Source of the DNA: Riemerella anatipestifer_E
Lineage (GTDB): Bacteria; Bacteroidota; Bacteroidia; Flavobacteriales; Weeksellaceae
Reading direction: 5' to 3'
Length of the DNA stretch: 64,000 nt
Assembly: GCF_009932355.1 (NCBI RefSeq)
Contig: NZ_LEKU01000023.1
Coordinates: forward strand, 1-64,000
The translations under genes were made by a program, and so were the position numbers. This document shows, in pieces, positions 32,167-41,305 of the stretch. Each line of letters begins with the position of its first letter. Within the stretch, counting starts at the first letter, position 1. The notes under the pieces were generated by a model. The model saw only the letters and a program-made list of their open reading frames with translations. It ran no database searches and was not told the origin of the DNA.

Positions 32167-32514
32167 TTACTTCAAGCCATCTAATTCTGACTCTACATCT
32201 TTAGCTACTTCATTAGCTTTATCTACTACTTGACCTTTGTATTTATCATAAGTTTCTTTAACATTAGAAACCACTTTATCTACATTAGATTTAGTTTTCT
32301 CTGATAAATCTTGATACTGGTCTTTTACTTTTTCATAGGCTTTTTTGTATTCTTTTTCTGCTTGATCCTTTAAATCCTCAGCCTTTCTTTTCAATTTTTT
32401 TCTAGTTGTCTTTCCCTCTTCTGGAGCATAAAGCATTCCTAAAGCAACACCTACAGCTGCTCCTGCTAAAAGACCTACTAATACACCTACTGAGTTATTT
32501 CCTCTTTTTGACAT
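32167..32514 (-). CDS. YtxH domain-containing protein
   Basis: A protein of 115 residues with an N-terminal Gly/Ala-rich span (GVLVGLLAGAAVGVALGML), then the YtxH signature LYAPEEGKTTRKKLKRKAED and a long charged helix to the end. The family is induced by general stress in Bacillus, while its molecular role is unknown. The C-terminal helix, rich in Lys, Glu and Asp, resembles LEA-type stress proteins. It is the first of three genes here that encode small envelope proteins. Confidence 0.82.
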   Translation of the reverse strand: MSKRGNNSVGVLVGLLAGAAVGVALGMLYAPEEGKTTRKKLKRKAEDLKDQAEKEYKKAYEKVKDQYQDLSEKTKSNVDKVVSNVKETYDKYKGQVVDKANEVAKDVESELDGLK

Positions 32515-32549
32515 AATAATTTATTTTTTATGGTTAATAATTTAAGTTA

Positions 32550-32588
32550 AAAATGGTATGGTTATCATAACAATAATCATACCATTTT
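32550..32588 (-). terminator. Terminator of the gyrA-TPR transcript
   Basis: A 16-base stem with G-T pairs (arms 32550-32565 and 32573-32588) and a seven-base loop, just after the TPR gene on the minus strand. The T-run is weak. Confidence 0.65.
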
Positions 32589-32593
32589 AGCTT

Positions 32594-33979
32594 TTATTTT
32601 TTAAGACTATCTTCTACAGCCTTCATTTCCTTTACTTTATCTTCTTTACGTAAAGTTTGATAAACTCCTTTTAATAAACTTACAATTTCAGGATTTTTAG
32701 GCTCTAAAGAATACCACTTTTCTAAATAAGGTAATCCCTTAGCAAATCTGTCTCTTCTATCTTGTAAGATTTTATTAAACTCGTCCATTTTTTTTGCTTT
32801 TCTAGCAGCTTCTGCTTTCTCTATAACTTTACCATCATCACCTAACATATAAACATTATAGAATATGCCCTGAATAGCAGGAACATAATCAGGGTCTATT
32901 TCTAAAGCTCTTTTAAATGCACCTTCTGCTTCATTTAATTTAGCTTCATCTTTACTTAAAAGAACCCCTAAATTATACCAACTTACTTTATCATTAGGAT
33001 TAGAAGCAACTACATTTCTTAAGTTATTGATAAACTCGTTAGTTTTTCCTGACTTATAATAAGCTGTACCTTGTAACTCTGATAATTTACTACTTTTAGG
33101 GAATTTTTTAATACCCTTCTCCAATAAATTTAAAGCGTCTGTGTATCTTTCAGAATCAATAAGCAAGGCTGCATTAGTTTCATATAATTCTTGTTCGATA
33201 CTAGGCGTTTGTTCTGTTCTAAAATCAGTATAATCCGAAGCAGAACCTAATCTCTTTAAAGTTTCAAAACCATTTTTATCTAGATTTTCATCTTGCCCTG
33301 TCTTTTTATTTTTAGCCTTATATATGGTTGTAACTCCTGTGTAACCGCTTTTAATTAAATCAGAGTACACCTCTATGGCTTTAGATTTATCATTTGCAAG
33401 TGCATAGTTTAGACCTGCATAGTACTGATATAATTTATCATCTGTACCAGCAGCCTTTAGAAGGTTATAAACCTCTAAATATTTAGCAGCAGCCTTTATA
33501 TGATTTTTTGCTTGGTAAGCCTGATAAGCCTCATCTCCGGCTGTTTTTAACATAGGATTAATTAACTGCGGTAACTTATCTGATAATTTAGATACATAAG
33601 ACTCCTCTTTAAGTCCTGCTATACCACTAGTGTCAGCAGCTTCTTTTCCTACAAAATAAACTTTATTTTTATCAGCATCTTTACCTGTATAGATTTTAGA
33701 TTTACTTAAATCTCCTATTTTACCTAGCCAAGTAGCTCCTTCTGTAGTTTTACCAGACTTTATAAGAGCTACTCCTTTAGAGTAATAATATTGTTCTAAT
33801 AAACTAGGCTCTACTAAATATGATTTGCTACCAATAAGAACTTCTGCTTTTGAAAGTTCTGCATTAGTAGCCGCGATATCACCTGACTCTATTGCTTTGA
33901 ACGCGTTTTGAATTTCCTTTTTTTGTGAAAATGCTAGTGTTGTTGAAAACACAGCAATACTTAAAATAACTTTTTTCAT
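32594..33979 (-). CDS. Exported TPR protein downstream of gyrA
   Basis: A protein of 461 residues with a signal peptide of about 18 residues (ending AFS, then Gln). The mature part is made of helical TPR-like repeats, the clearest being at about 130-200 and 270-370 (for example WYNLGVLLSKDEAKLNEAEG). It should act in the periplasm as a scaffold. It starts 35 bases after gyrA and probably shares its transcript, an arrangement I recall from other Flavobacteriia. The partner is unknown. Confidence 0.8.
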   Translation of the reverse strand: MKKVILSIAVFSTTLAFSQKKEIQNAFKAIESGDIAATNAELSKAEVLIGSKSYLVEPSLLEQYYYSKGVALIKSGKTTEGATWLGKIGDLSKSKIYTGKDADKNKVYFVGKEAADTSGIAGLKEESYVSKLSDKLPQLINPMLKTAGDEAYQAYQAKNHIKAAAKYLEVYNLLKAAGTDDKLYQYYAGLNYALANDKSKAIEVYSDLIKSGYTGVTTIYKAKNKKTGQDENLDKNGFETLKRLGSASDYTDFRTEQTPSIEQELYETNAALLIDSERYTDALNLLEKGIKKFPKSSKLSELQGTAYYKSGKTNEFINNLRNVVASNPNDKVSWYNLGVLLSKDEAKLNEAEGAFKRALEIDPDYVPAIQGIFYNVYMLGDDGKVIEKAEAARKAKKMDEFNKILQDRRDRFAKGLPYLEKWYSLEPKNPEIVSLLKGVYQTLRKEDKVKEMKAVEDSLKK

Positions 33980-34014
33980 ACTATTTTAATATATTTATTA
34001 TTTTATTTTGAATA

Positions 34015-36540
34015 CTATTCCTCTGAATTTTCTTCAGATGGATTTACAGTCTCATCATTAGATTCTTCCATTTCTTCGTCCTCTACATCTTTCTCTGCCT
34101 CCACTTTTGCTACGGCTGCTATTTCATCATTATTTTTAAGATTAATCAGCCTTACACCTTGGGTATTTCTACCCATAACACGCATATTATCTACCGACAT
34201 TCTTATTGCAACTCCTGATTTATTGATAATCATTAAATCGTTACCATCTACCACTGATTGTATCGCAATAAGCTGACCTGTTTTTTCAGTAATGTTGAGA
34301 GTAATAACCCCTTTACCTCCACGGTTAGTAACACGATAGTCTTCTACTGCAGTTCTCTTACCATAGCCCTTTTCAGAAACTACCAAAACAGTTTCATTCT
34401 CTATGTCATTTACAACTATCATACCAATTACCTCGTCGTTGTCTTCTAGAGAAATACCTCTTACCCCAATGGAAGTTCTACCTACCGCTCTTGCTTTCTC
34501 TTCTGGGAAACGGATACATTTACCATTTTTAGTAGCTATCATTATCTCGGAGTTACCGTTGGTAAGTTTTGCTCCTAGAAGCTGGTCGTCCTCTCTAATT
34601 TCTATGGCGTGGATACCATTGGTTCTAGGCCTAGAGTAAGCCTCTAACGAAGTTTTCTTGATAGTTCCGTTTTTGGTAATCATTACCACATACATCTGCT
34701 TAACATACTCAGAGTCCTTTAAATCATTGGTTCTAATGTAAGCCTTGATTTTATCATCAGGTTCTATATTGATTAAGTTCTGTATTGCTCTACCTTTAGC
34801 TGTTTTAGAACCTTCAGGAATTTCAAACACTCTCAACCAGTAGCACTTACCTTTTTCCGTAAAGAATAGCATATACTGGTGGTTGGTAGCAGAAACAATG
34901 TATTCTAAGAAATCTTCATCTCTTGTAGATGCCGCACGGTTCCCCACTCCGCCTCTACTCTGAGTTTTGTATTCTGAAAGGAGCGTTCTCTTGATGTATC
35001 CAGCGTGAGAAATAGTAAGTACCACCTCTTCGTTAGGAATGAAGTCTTCTATAGACATTTCCCCTCCAGAGTAATCTATTTCCGTTCTTCTTTCATCACC
35101 ATATTTTTCTTTAACTTCTAGCAATTCATCTTTGATGATTTGGTAGCGTCTAACTTCGTTGGAAAGAATATCCTCTAAGTCGTTAATTAAATCCATAATG
35201 GCTTTGTATTCATCACGGATTTTATCTAGCTCCATACCTGTAAGCCTAGCTAATCTTAAATCCAAAATGGCTTGAGCTTGTATGTCCGAAAGTTCAAACT
35301 CTGCAATCAAACCTTCTTTAGCGGCTTGCGGCGTTGCTGAATGTCTAATGATAGAAATTGCCTTATCTAAAGTATCTTGAGTTGCAATAACTTTCATAAA
35401 ACCTTCTAAGATATGAGCTCTTTCTCTCGCTTTTTTAAGCTCATACTGAGTTCTACGAATTACAATCTCGTGGCGATGCTCCACAAAGTGAACAATAATA
35501 TCTTTTAAGTTAAGCTGTTGTGGTCTACCCTTTACTAAAGCAATATTATTAACACTGAACGAAGTTTGTAACGCCGTATATTTATACAATAGGTTAAGAA
35601 CTACATTAGGTATTGCATCGTTTTTAAGTTCATAAACCACACGCATACCTCTCCTATCAGACTCGTCTCTAATTTCGTGAATACCCTGTATTTTATCCTC
35701 TTTTACCAACTCTGATGTTCTAGCTATCATTTCAGCTTTATTCACCAAATAAGGGATTTCGGTAACGATAATGGCATTACGGTTTCCAATCTCTTCAAAA
35801 GCGACTTTAGCTCTTAATACAATTCGCCCTCTTCCTGTATGGAACGCATCTCTAACTCCGTCGTAGCCGTAGATAATTCCTCCCGTAGGGAAGTCAGGAG
35901 CGATGATATATTTCATTAACTCATCTATTTCTATCTCCTTATTATCTATATAAGCACAGATAGCGTCTACCGATTCCGATAAGTTATGAGGCGCCATATT
36001 AGTTGCCATACCTACCGCAATACCAGATGTACCATTTACTAAAAGGTTAGGAATTTTAGTAGGCAACACTGTAGGCTCCTGTAAACTATCATCGAAGTTA
36101 TTTTGAAAATCAACAGTTTCTTTATCTAAATCTGATAGAATTTCATCAGATATTTTTTTCAGTCTAGCTTCGGTATAACGCATAGCTGCTGGTGGGTCGC
36201 CGTCCATAGAACCAAAATTACCCTGACCATCTACTTGCGGATACCTTAAACTCCATGGTTGTGCCATACGCACCATAGCGTCATAAACAGATCTATCACC
36301 ATGTGGATGATATTTACCCAAAACATCTCCTACAATTCTGGCAGATTTTAAATATTTTTTATTTGAAAAAACTCCCAATCCATACATACCATATAAAACC
36401 CTACGATGTACAGGCTTTAATCCGTCCCTTACATCTGGCAAGGCACGAGATACAATAACGGACATTGAGTAGTCAATATAAGAGGACTTCATTTCGTCCA
36501 CAATATTGATAGGTATTAACCTTTCTCCTTCTTTATGCAT
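34015..36540 (-). CDS. gyrA: DNA gyrase subunit A, with Arg at quinolone position 83
   Basis: GyrA cuts and rejoins DNA in the gyrase A2B2 tetramer. The 841-residue protein has the winged-helix/tower/coiled-coil core, the catalytic Tyr122 in AAMRYTEARL, and six beta-pinwheel repeats in the C-terminal half, ending in an acidic Glu/Asp tail. The QRDR numbering is the same as in E. coli: HGDRSVYD at 80-87, so residue 83 is Arg (codon AGA, at 36292-36294) and residue 87 is the wild-type Asp. In sensitive relatives residue 83 is Ser. Ser83 substitutions reduce fluoroquinolone binding, and Ser83Arg is one of those reported in Riemerella. Confidence 0.98.
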   Translation of the reverse strand: MHKEGERLIPINIVDEMKSSYIDYSMSVIVSRALPDVRDGLKPVHRRVLYGMYGLGVFSNKKYLKSARIVGDVLGKYHPHGDRSVYDAMVRMAQPWSLRYPQVDGQGNFGSMDGDPPAAMRYTEARLKKISDEILSDLDKETVDFQNNFDDSLQEPTVLPTKIPNLLVNGTSGIAVGMATNMAPHNLSESVDAICAYIDNKEIEIDELMKYIIAPDFPTGGIIYGYDGVRDAFHTGRGRIVLRAKVAFEEIGNRNAIIVTEIPYLVNKAEMIARTSELVKEDKIQGIHEIRDESDRRGMRVVYELKNDAIPNVVLNLLYKYTALQTSFSVNNIALVKGRPQQLNLKDIIVHFVEHRHEIVIRRTQYELKKARERAHILEGFMKVIATQDTLDKAISIIRHSATPQAAKEGLIAEFELSDIQAQAILDLRLARLTGMELDKIRDEYKAIMDLINDLEDILSNEVRRYQIIKDELLEVKEKYGDERRTEIDYSGGEMSIEDFIPNEEVVLTISHAGYIKRTLLSEYKTQSRGGVGNRAASTRDEDFLEYIVSATNHQYMLFFTEKGKCYWLRVFEIPEGSKTAKGRAIQNLINIEPDDKIKAYIRTNDLKDSEYVKQMYVVMITKNGTIKKTSLEAYSRPRTNGIHAIEIREDDQLLGAKLTNGNSEIMIATKNGKCIRFPEEKARAVGRTSIGVRGISLEDNDEVIGMIVVNDIENETVLVVSEKGYGKRTAVEDYRVTNRGGKGVITLNITEKTGQLIAIQSVVDGNDLMIINKSGVAIRMSVDNMRVMGRNTQGVRLINLKNNDEIAAVAKVEAEKDVEDEEMEESNDETVNPSEENSEE

Positions 36541-36665
36541 AAGTCTTTTTTATTATACTAAATAAATTATTACTTCAATTTTACATTAAAATCAAAGGGC
36601 TAATTTACAAAAAAATACCGATTTTTGCAGGATATTTTACTAATTTATTTATAACACACTTAGAA

Positions 36666-36980
36666 ATGAGTATATTAAGTTTAACATTCCATTGTGAACA
36701 AGGAAACATATCCGAATGGAAAACATACTTCAACGAAAGTATCATAAGCCATTATAGAGAAACCCCAAATTTAAAACATTATATTGCTTCCGAAGTAGAA
36801 ACTGAAAGACTACAAGAAGGGACTAATTTTAATCTGTTACTTATTTTCGGAACCACCGAAGACAGAACGAACTTTATTACAAATGAGTTACCTAATATCA
36901 CTGTGGAAGTAGAAAAAATATTTGGTGATAGAGTTTTGGTTTTTGCTACATTATTGAACCCAACAAATTCTAATCTTTAA
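36666..36980 (+). CDS. DUF4286 family protein
   Basis: A protein of 104 residues with a ferredoxin-like alpha/beta pattern and the family start LSLTFHCEQGNISEWKTYF. DUF4286 proteins are found mainly in Bacteroidota and have no known function. The lack of a signal peptide puts it in the cytosol. It lies between gyrA (divergent) and gyrB (same direction), and gyrB has its own promoter after it. Confidence 0.78.
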   Translation: MSILSLTFHCEQGNISEWKTYFNESIISHYRETPNLKHYIASEVETERLQEGTNFNLLLIFGTTEDRTNFITNELPNITVEVEKIFGDRVLVFATLLNPTNSNL

Positions 36981-37071
36981 AAGTTGCAGAATTTCAATAA
37001 ATAAAGATTTCATCAAATAAACTTAACGAGGATTAGCAAGAATTTTATTTTTATCTCTTTTTTAAAATTTG

Positions 37072-37079
37072 TATATTTG
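37072..37079 (+). promoter_or_regulatory. -7 box of gyrB
   Basis: TATATTTG matches TAnnTTTG, 27 bases before the gyrB ATG. Confidence 0.55.
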
Positions 37080-37106
37080 TAATCTTTAAAAAAATCATAA
37101 AGAATA

Positions 37107-39041
37107 ATGAGTAATAAACAATATACAGCTAGTAGTATCCAATCTTTAGAAGGGATTGAACATGTGAGGCTAAGACCCTCTATGTACATTGGAGATGTGG
37201 GAGTGAGAGGTTTGCACCATTTGGTATATGAGGTTGTAGATAACTCTATAGATGAGGCTTTAGCAGGATACTGCGATACCATTACAGTTACTATTCACGA
37301 GGGTAATTCTATTAGTGTAAAGGATAACGGACGAGGAATCCCTGTAGATTTTCACGAAAAAGAACAAAAATCTGCGCTAGAGGTAGTAATGACTAAAATA
37401 GGTGCTGGTGGTAAGTTTGATAAAGACTCTTACAAGGTTTCTGGTGGACTCCACGGTGTGGGGGTTTCGTGTGTTAATGCTTTATCCACGAGTACCATTG
37501 CTACGGTTTACAGAGAAGGAAAAATTTATCAACAAAGATATTCTAAAGGTAGAGCTTTAGAAGATGTTCAAGAAATAGGAACTACCGATTATAGAGGTAC
37601 AGAGGTTTTCTTTCAACCAGATGAAAGTATTTTCAACGAATTAGTTTATAACTATGATACTCTTTCTGCTAGACTTAGAGAGTTAGCATTTTTGAATAAA
37701 GGTATCAATATCACTATTACAGACGAGAGAGTAAAAGACGAAAAAGGAGAATTCTTAACAGAAACTTTCTTATCCGAAGGTGGTCTTAAAGAGTTTGTAG
37801 AGTTCATAGATGGTAACAGAGAATCCATTATGGAGAATGTTATCTTTATGGAAGGAGAAAGAGATGATATTCCTGTGGAAGTTGCTATGAGATATAACAC
37901 TTCTTTCACGGAAAACTTACACTCGTATGTCAATAATATAAATACCCACGAAGGAGGTACGCATCTTACAGGATTTAGGCGAGCTCTTACAAGAACTCTT
38001 AAAAAATATGCAGACGACCTAGGTATTCCTCAAAAAGAGAAAGTGGAAATTACGGGAGATGACTTCCGTGAAGGACTTACTGCCGTAATCTCTGTAAAAG
38101 TAATGGAGCCTCAGTTTGAAGGACAAACCAAAACAAAACTTGGTAATTCCGAGGTTTCTGGTGCGGTGGATAAAATAGTAGGCGAAATGCTTACCAACTT
38201 CCTAGAAGAAAATCCTACCGAAGCTAAACAGATTGTACAGAAAGTAGTTCTAGCAGCTAAGGCAAGACAGGCAGCTAAAAAAGCTAGAGAAATGGTACAG
38301 CGTAAATCTCCTATGGGAGGAGCAGGACTACCTGGTAAACTTTCGGATTGTTCATCAAAAGACCCAGCCGAATCAGAGATATTCCTTGTAGAGGGAGACT
38401 CTGCGGGAGGTACTGCAAAACAAGGAAGAGATAGACATTTTCAAGCTATTCTACCATTGAGAGGTAAAATTCTTAATGTAGAAAAATCTATGATACACAA
38501 AGTTTACGAAAACGAGGAAATCAAAAATATCTATACTGCTTTAGGTGTAAGCGTTGGTACAGAGGAAGATAGCAAGGCTCTTAATTTAAGTAAACTTCGT
38601 TATCATAAAATTGTAATTATGACCGATGCCGATATTGACGGTTCTCATATCTCTACACTTATACTTACCTTCTTCTTCCGTTATATGAAGGAACTTATTG
38701 AGCAAGGTTATGTTTATATTGCATCTCCACCTTTATATCTTCTTAAAAAAGGTAACAAAAAGGTATATGCTTGGAATGAGAAAGAGCGAGAAGAAAAAAC
38801 CTTAGAAATGTCTGCCGATGGTAAAGGCATAGAAGTACAAAGATATAAAGGTCTTGGGGAAATGAACCCTGAGCAGCTTTGGGAAACTACACTTAACCCA
38901 GAAAACAGAATTCTAAAGCAAGTGAATATAGAAAATGCGGGTGAAGCAGATAGAATCTTCTCTATGCTTATGGGAGATGAAGTACCTCCAAGAAGAGAAT
39001 TTATAGAGAAAAATGCAGTTTATGCAAAAATAGACGCATAA
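37107..39041 (+). CDS. gyrB: DNA gyrase subunit B
   Basis: GyrB supplies the ATPase and Toprim parts of gyrase. The 644-residue protein has the GHKL ATP site (VVDNSIDEALAGY, KDNGRGIPVD, GLHGVGVSCVNAL), the transducer domain, the Toprim motif EGDSAGG with the metal acids in DADIDGSHI, and a C-terminal tail. It lacks the long insert of proteobacterial GyrB, as usual in this phylum. The region equivalent to E. coli 426-447 (AKQGRDRHF to LNVEKS) shows no obvious quinolone mutation. Confidence 0.98.
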   Translation: MSNKQYTASSIQSLEGIEHVRLRPSMYIGDVGVRGLHHLVYEVVDNSIDEALAGYCDTITVTIHEGNSISVKDNGRGIPVDFHEKEQKSALEVVMTKIGAGGKFDKDSYKVSGGLHGVGVSCVNALSTSTIATVYREGKIYQQRYSKGRALEDVQEIGTTDYRGTEVFFQPDESIFNELVYNYDTLSARLRELAFLNKGINITITDERVKDEKGEFLTETFLSEGGLKEFVEFIDGNRESIMENVIFMEGERDDIPVEVAMRYNTSFTENLHSYVNNINTHEGGTHLTGFRRALTRTLKKYADDLGIPQKEKVEITGDDFREGLTAVISVKVMEPQFEGQTKTKLGNSEVSGAVDKIVGEMLTNFLEENPTEAKQIVQKVVLAAKARQAAKKAREMVQRKSPMGGAGLPGKLSDCSSKDPAESEIFLVEGDSAGGTAKQGRDRHFQAILPLRGKILNVEKSMIHKVYENEEIKNIYTALGVSVGTEEDSKALNLSKLRYHKIVIMTDADIDGSHISTLILTFFFRYMKELIEQGYVYIASPPLYLLKKGNKKVYAWNEKEREEKTLEMSADGKGIEVQRYKGLGEMNPEQLWETTLNPENRILKQVNIENAGEADRIFSMLMGDEVPPRREFIEKNAVYAKIDA

Positions 39042-39068
39042 TTAAAAACTGTTTTTCAAAGTAATAAT

Positions 39069-39098
39069 AAAAAGCCAAGTTCAATTCTTGGCTTTTTT
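39069..39098. terminator. Bidirectional terminator between gyrB and ssb
   Basis: Perfect 11-base arms at 39069-39079 and 39087-39097 (AAAAAGCCAAG) with a seven-base loop serve both convergent genes. Confidence 0.92.
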
Positions 39099-39119
39099 CA
39101 TTTCTATATAACCTCCATT

Positions 39120-39446
39120 TTATTTAGCTCTTCCCAAAAGCAGGATATCGTTAGCTATAATTTCGGTAACATAGCGTTTATTTCCTTCTTTATCATCATA
39201 ACTTCGGTAGGTTAGCTTCCCTTCAATAGCTATCTCTTTACCTTTGGTAACATACTTTTCTATAATTTCTGCTAGTCCTCCCCAAGCCACCACTTTATGC
39301 CATTCCGTCTGCTCTACCCTCTCTCCTTGTGCATTTTTGTAAATTTCGTTAGTAGCTATAGAAAGATGAGCTACTTTAGTATTATTAACCTCTTTAATTT
39401 CTGGCGTGTTACCCACATTACCAATAAGTTGAACCTTGTTTTTCAT
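39120..39446 (-). CDS. ssb: Short single-stranded DNA-binding protein
   Basis: An OB-fold SSB of 108 residues with the family sequence NKVQLIGNVGNTPEIK and the strand EWHKVVAWGGLAEIIEKYV. It stops right after the OB fold and lacks the disordered linker and acidic C-terminal tip (DDDIPF-type) that full SSBs use to recruit repair proteins. It is therefore probably a second, specialised copy, such as those used in competence, and the main ssb should lie elsewhere. It ends at the terminator shared with gyrB. Confidence 0.88.
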   Translation of the reverse strand: MKNKVQLIGNVGNTPEIKEVNNTKVAHLSIATNEIYKNAQGERVEQTEWHKVVAWGGLAEIIEKYVTKGKEIAIEGKLTYRSYDDKEGNKRYVTEIIANDILLLGRAK

Positions 39447-39648
39447 AATAGATTTATTTTTAAATTATACTTTAGCTTCTATGAATAAAAGTCTTTTACA
39501 TTCACAAGGCAAAGATGAGCTATCGTCAGAATAATACTCGGTATAAAATTATTTACTTTCGACTAAAACCATTTGTAACCGATTGTTGTCGTATAGTTAG
39601 CAATGATATTTAGAGTTAAGCCCTATTCCTAATATGCTTTTTTTTCAC

Positions 39649-39656
39649 TATCTTTG
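39649..39656 (+). promoter_or_regulatory. -7 box of the DUF1599-tpiA operon
   Basis: TATCTTTG matches TAnnTTTG, 19 bases before the ATG at 39676. Confidence 0.5.
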
Positions 39657-39675
39657 AAGAGTAATAACACAGTAT

Positions 39676-40221
39676 ATGCAGAATACTTCGAAACAATACG
39701 ACAAAATTATAAACCTCTGTAAAGATTTATTTGAGAAGAAACTTCAAGATTACGGTGCAGCATGGCGAGTGCTACGCCCAAGTTCTATCACGGACCAAAT
39801 TTTTATTAAAATCAATAGGATAAGAACGCTCCAAATGACCGAAAAAAGAATGGTGGAAGAATCGGAGGAAGCAGAGTTTATAGCGATAGTTAATTACGCT
39901 GTCATAGGTCTTATTCAATTAGAAAAAGGGTTATCAGAAAATTTAGATACTGATACTGAAGAAATTTTAAACTTGTATCAACATTACACCAACGAAGCTA
40001 AAGCGCTAATGCAGAGAAAAAACCACGACTATGGCGAAGCGTGGAGAAGTATGAGAATTTCCTCTATTACAGATTTAATCTATCAAAAGGTACTTCGTAC
40101 TAAACAAATAGAAGATAATAATGGACACACTTTAGTTTCGGAAGGGCTAGATGCTAACTATTTTGATATGCTTAATTACGCTGTATTCTGTCTCATAAAA
40201 ATGAACGAACAAAATGCTTAA
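39676..40221 (+). CDS. DUF1599 protein (nucleotide modification associated domain 1), duplicated
   Basis: A protein of 181 residues made of two copies of one domain. Copy one has LQDYGAAWRVLRPSSITDQI at about 28-47, copy two NHDYGEAWRSMRISSITDLI at about 116-135, each followed by a Lys-rich helix and a Tyr-Ala-Val segment (VNYAVIGLIQL and LNYAVFCLIKM). The domain is related to proteins found with nucleotide-modifying enzymes, and the conserved Asp-Tyr-Gly and Arg residues may bind a nucleotide. It overlaps the next gene by 8 bases. Function unknown. Confidence 0.82.
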   Translation: MQNTSKQYDKIINLCKDLFEKKLQDYGAAWRVLRPSSITDQIFIKINRIRTLQMTEKRMVEESEEAEFIAIVNYAVIGLIQLEKGLSENLDTDTEEILNLYQHYTNEAKALMQRKNHDYGEAWRSMRISSITDLIYQKVLRTKQIEDNNGHTLVSEGLDANYFDMLNYAVFCLIKMNEQNA

Positions 40222-41287
40222 ACGCTTACTAAGAATCGTTGTCGCTCTTATTTTTATTGCTTCAGGTTTTGTTAAAGCAGTAGATGTTAAGGGGTTTTCA
40301 TTCAAATTAGAAGAATATTTTTCTCCTCAAGTCTTTAATATTGAGATACTAGAGAGTTGGGCTCTTCCAATCGCTTTTTTTATAGTGATTTTGGAACTTA
40401 TTTTAGGAATTTTATTACTATTAAAAATTTCAGTAAGAAAGGTTCTATTAGCGTTGATTGGGCTGTGTGTATTCTTTGCTTTTCTCACTTTCTATTCAGC
40501 TTATTTTAATGTGGTTACAGATTGTGGTTGTTTCGGAGATGCTATTAAATTTACACCTTGGCAAAGCTTCTGGAAAGACATTGTGCTTCTCGCCCTACTC
40601 CTTCTACTCTACTTTGCATATAGAGATAAGACACCTACTTCCTTCGTTAGAGCAAGAGGTTCTGTACTGTTTTTAGGAACAATAGTTTCTCTATGGATAA
40701 TGCTTCACGGGATTAAACATGAGCCTATTATTGATTTTAGAGATTATAAAATAGGAACAGATTTAAAGTCTGAAAAGAAAAAGATTGAAGAAAATCCATC
40801 TGAATACAAGACTTTTTATACCCTTGAACATAAAAAAACTAAAGAGATTATAAAAGTTAATCAAGACGATTACATCAACCAAAACTATTGGCAAAATCCT
40901 GATTGGGTAATCCAAGAAGACAAAACCACTTCCGAGGTAGTGAAAGAAGGCTATGCGTCTGAAATTGTAAAATTTAAAATAGAAGACCTGCACGGTAATG
41001 ATATTACAGATAGCCTTATGCAAGCTCCAAAAACGGTTTTGGTATTTAGCTATAAACCCACCGAGGTAGATGCTAATCTCTTAGAAGCGGTAGAAAATAA
41101 AGTTTCCAAGCACCGCAAAACAGTAGTTTATGGAGTTTCTACGGCACAAAACACATTTAAAACACTACCAAATGCAATGATGGACGGCACAGCTATCAAG
41201 ACCATAGCTAGGAGCAATCCTTTCGTACTCGTTCTAGAAAATGGGAAAATTACTGATAAAAAAAGTGCAAAAGATTATATAAATTAA
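40214..41287 (+). CDS. BT_3928 family membrane protein, DoxX/MauE-like
   Basis: A protein of 357 residues. The N-terminal 170 residues hold four to five membrane spans of the DoxX/MauE type and the redox-like motif DCGCFGD at about residues 102-108. The C-terminal part lies outside the membrane and resembles a thioredoxin fold without an obvious CxxC. The two Cys in DCGCFGD might pass electrons across the membrane. It overlaps the DUF1599 gene by 8 bases, so the two are translationally coupled. Function unknown. Confidence 0.8.
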   Translation: MLKRLLRIVVALIFIASGFVKAVDVKGFSFKLEEYFSPQVFNIEILESWALPIAFFIVILELILGILLLLKISVRKVLLALIGLCVFFAFLTFYSAYFNVVTDCGCFGDAIKFTPWQSFWKDIVLLALLLLLYFAYRDKTPTSFVRARGSVLFLGTIVSLWIMLHGIKHEPIIDFRDYKIGTDLKSEKKKIEENPSEYKTFYTLEHKKTKEIIKVNQDDYINQNYWQNPDWVIQEDKTTSEVVKEGYASEIVKFKIEDLHGNDITDSLMQAPKTVLVFSYKPTEVDANLLEAVENKVSKHRKTVVYGVSTAQNTFKTLPNAMMDGTAIKTIARSNPFVLVLENGKITDKKSAKDYIN

Positions 41288-41305
41288 CTATACAACAAAA
41301 ATAAA

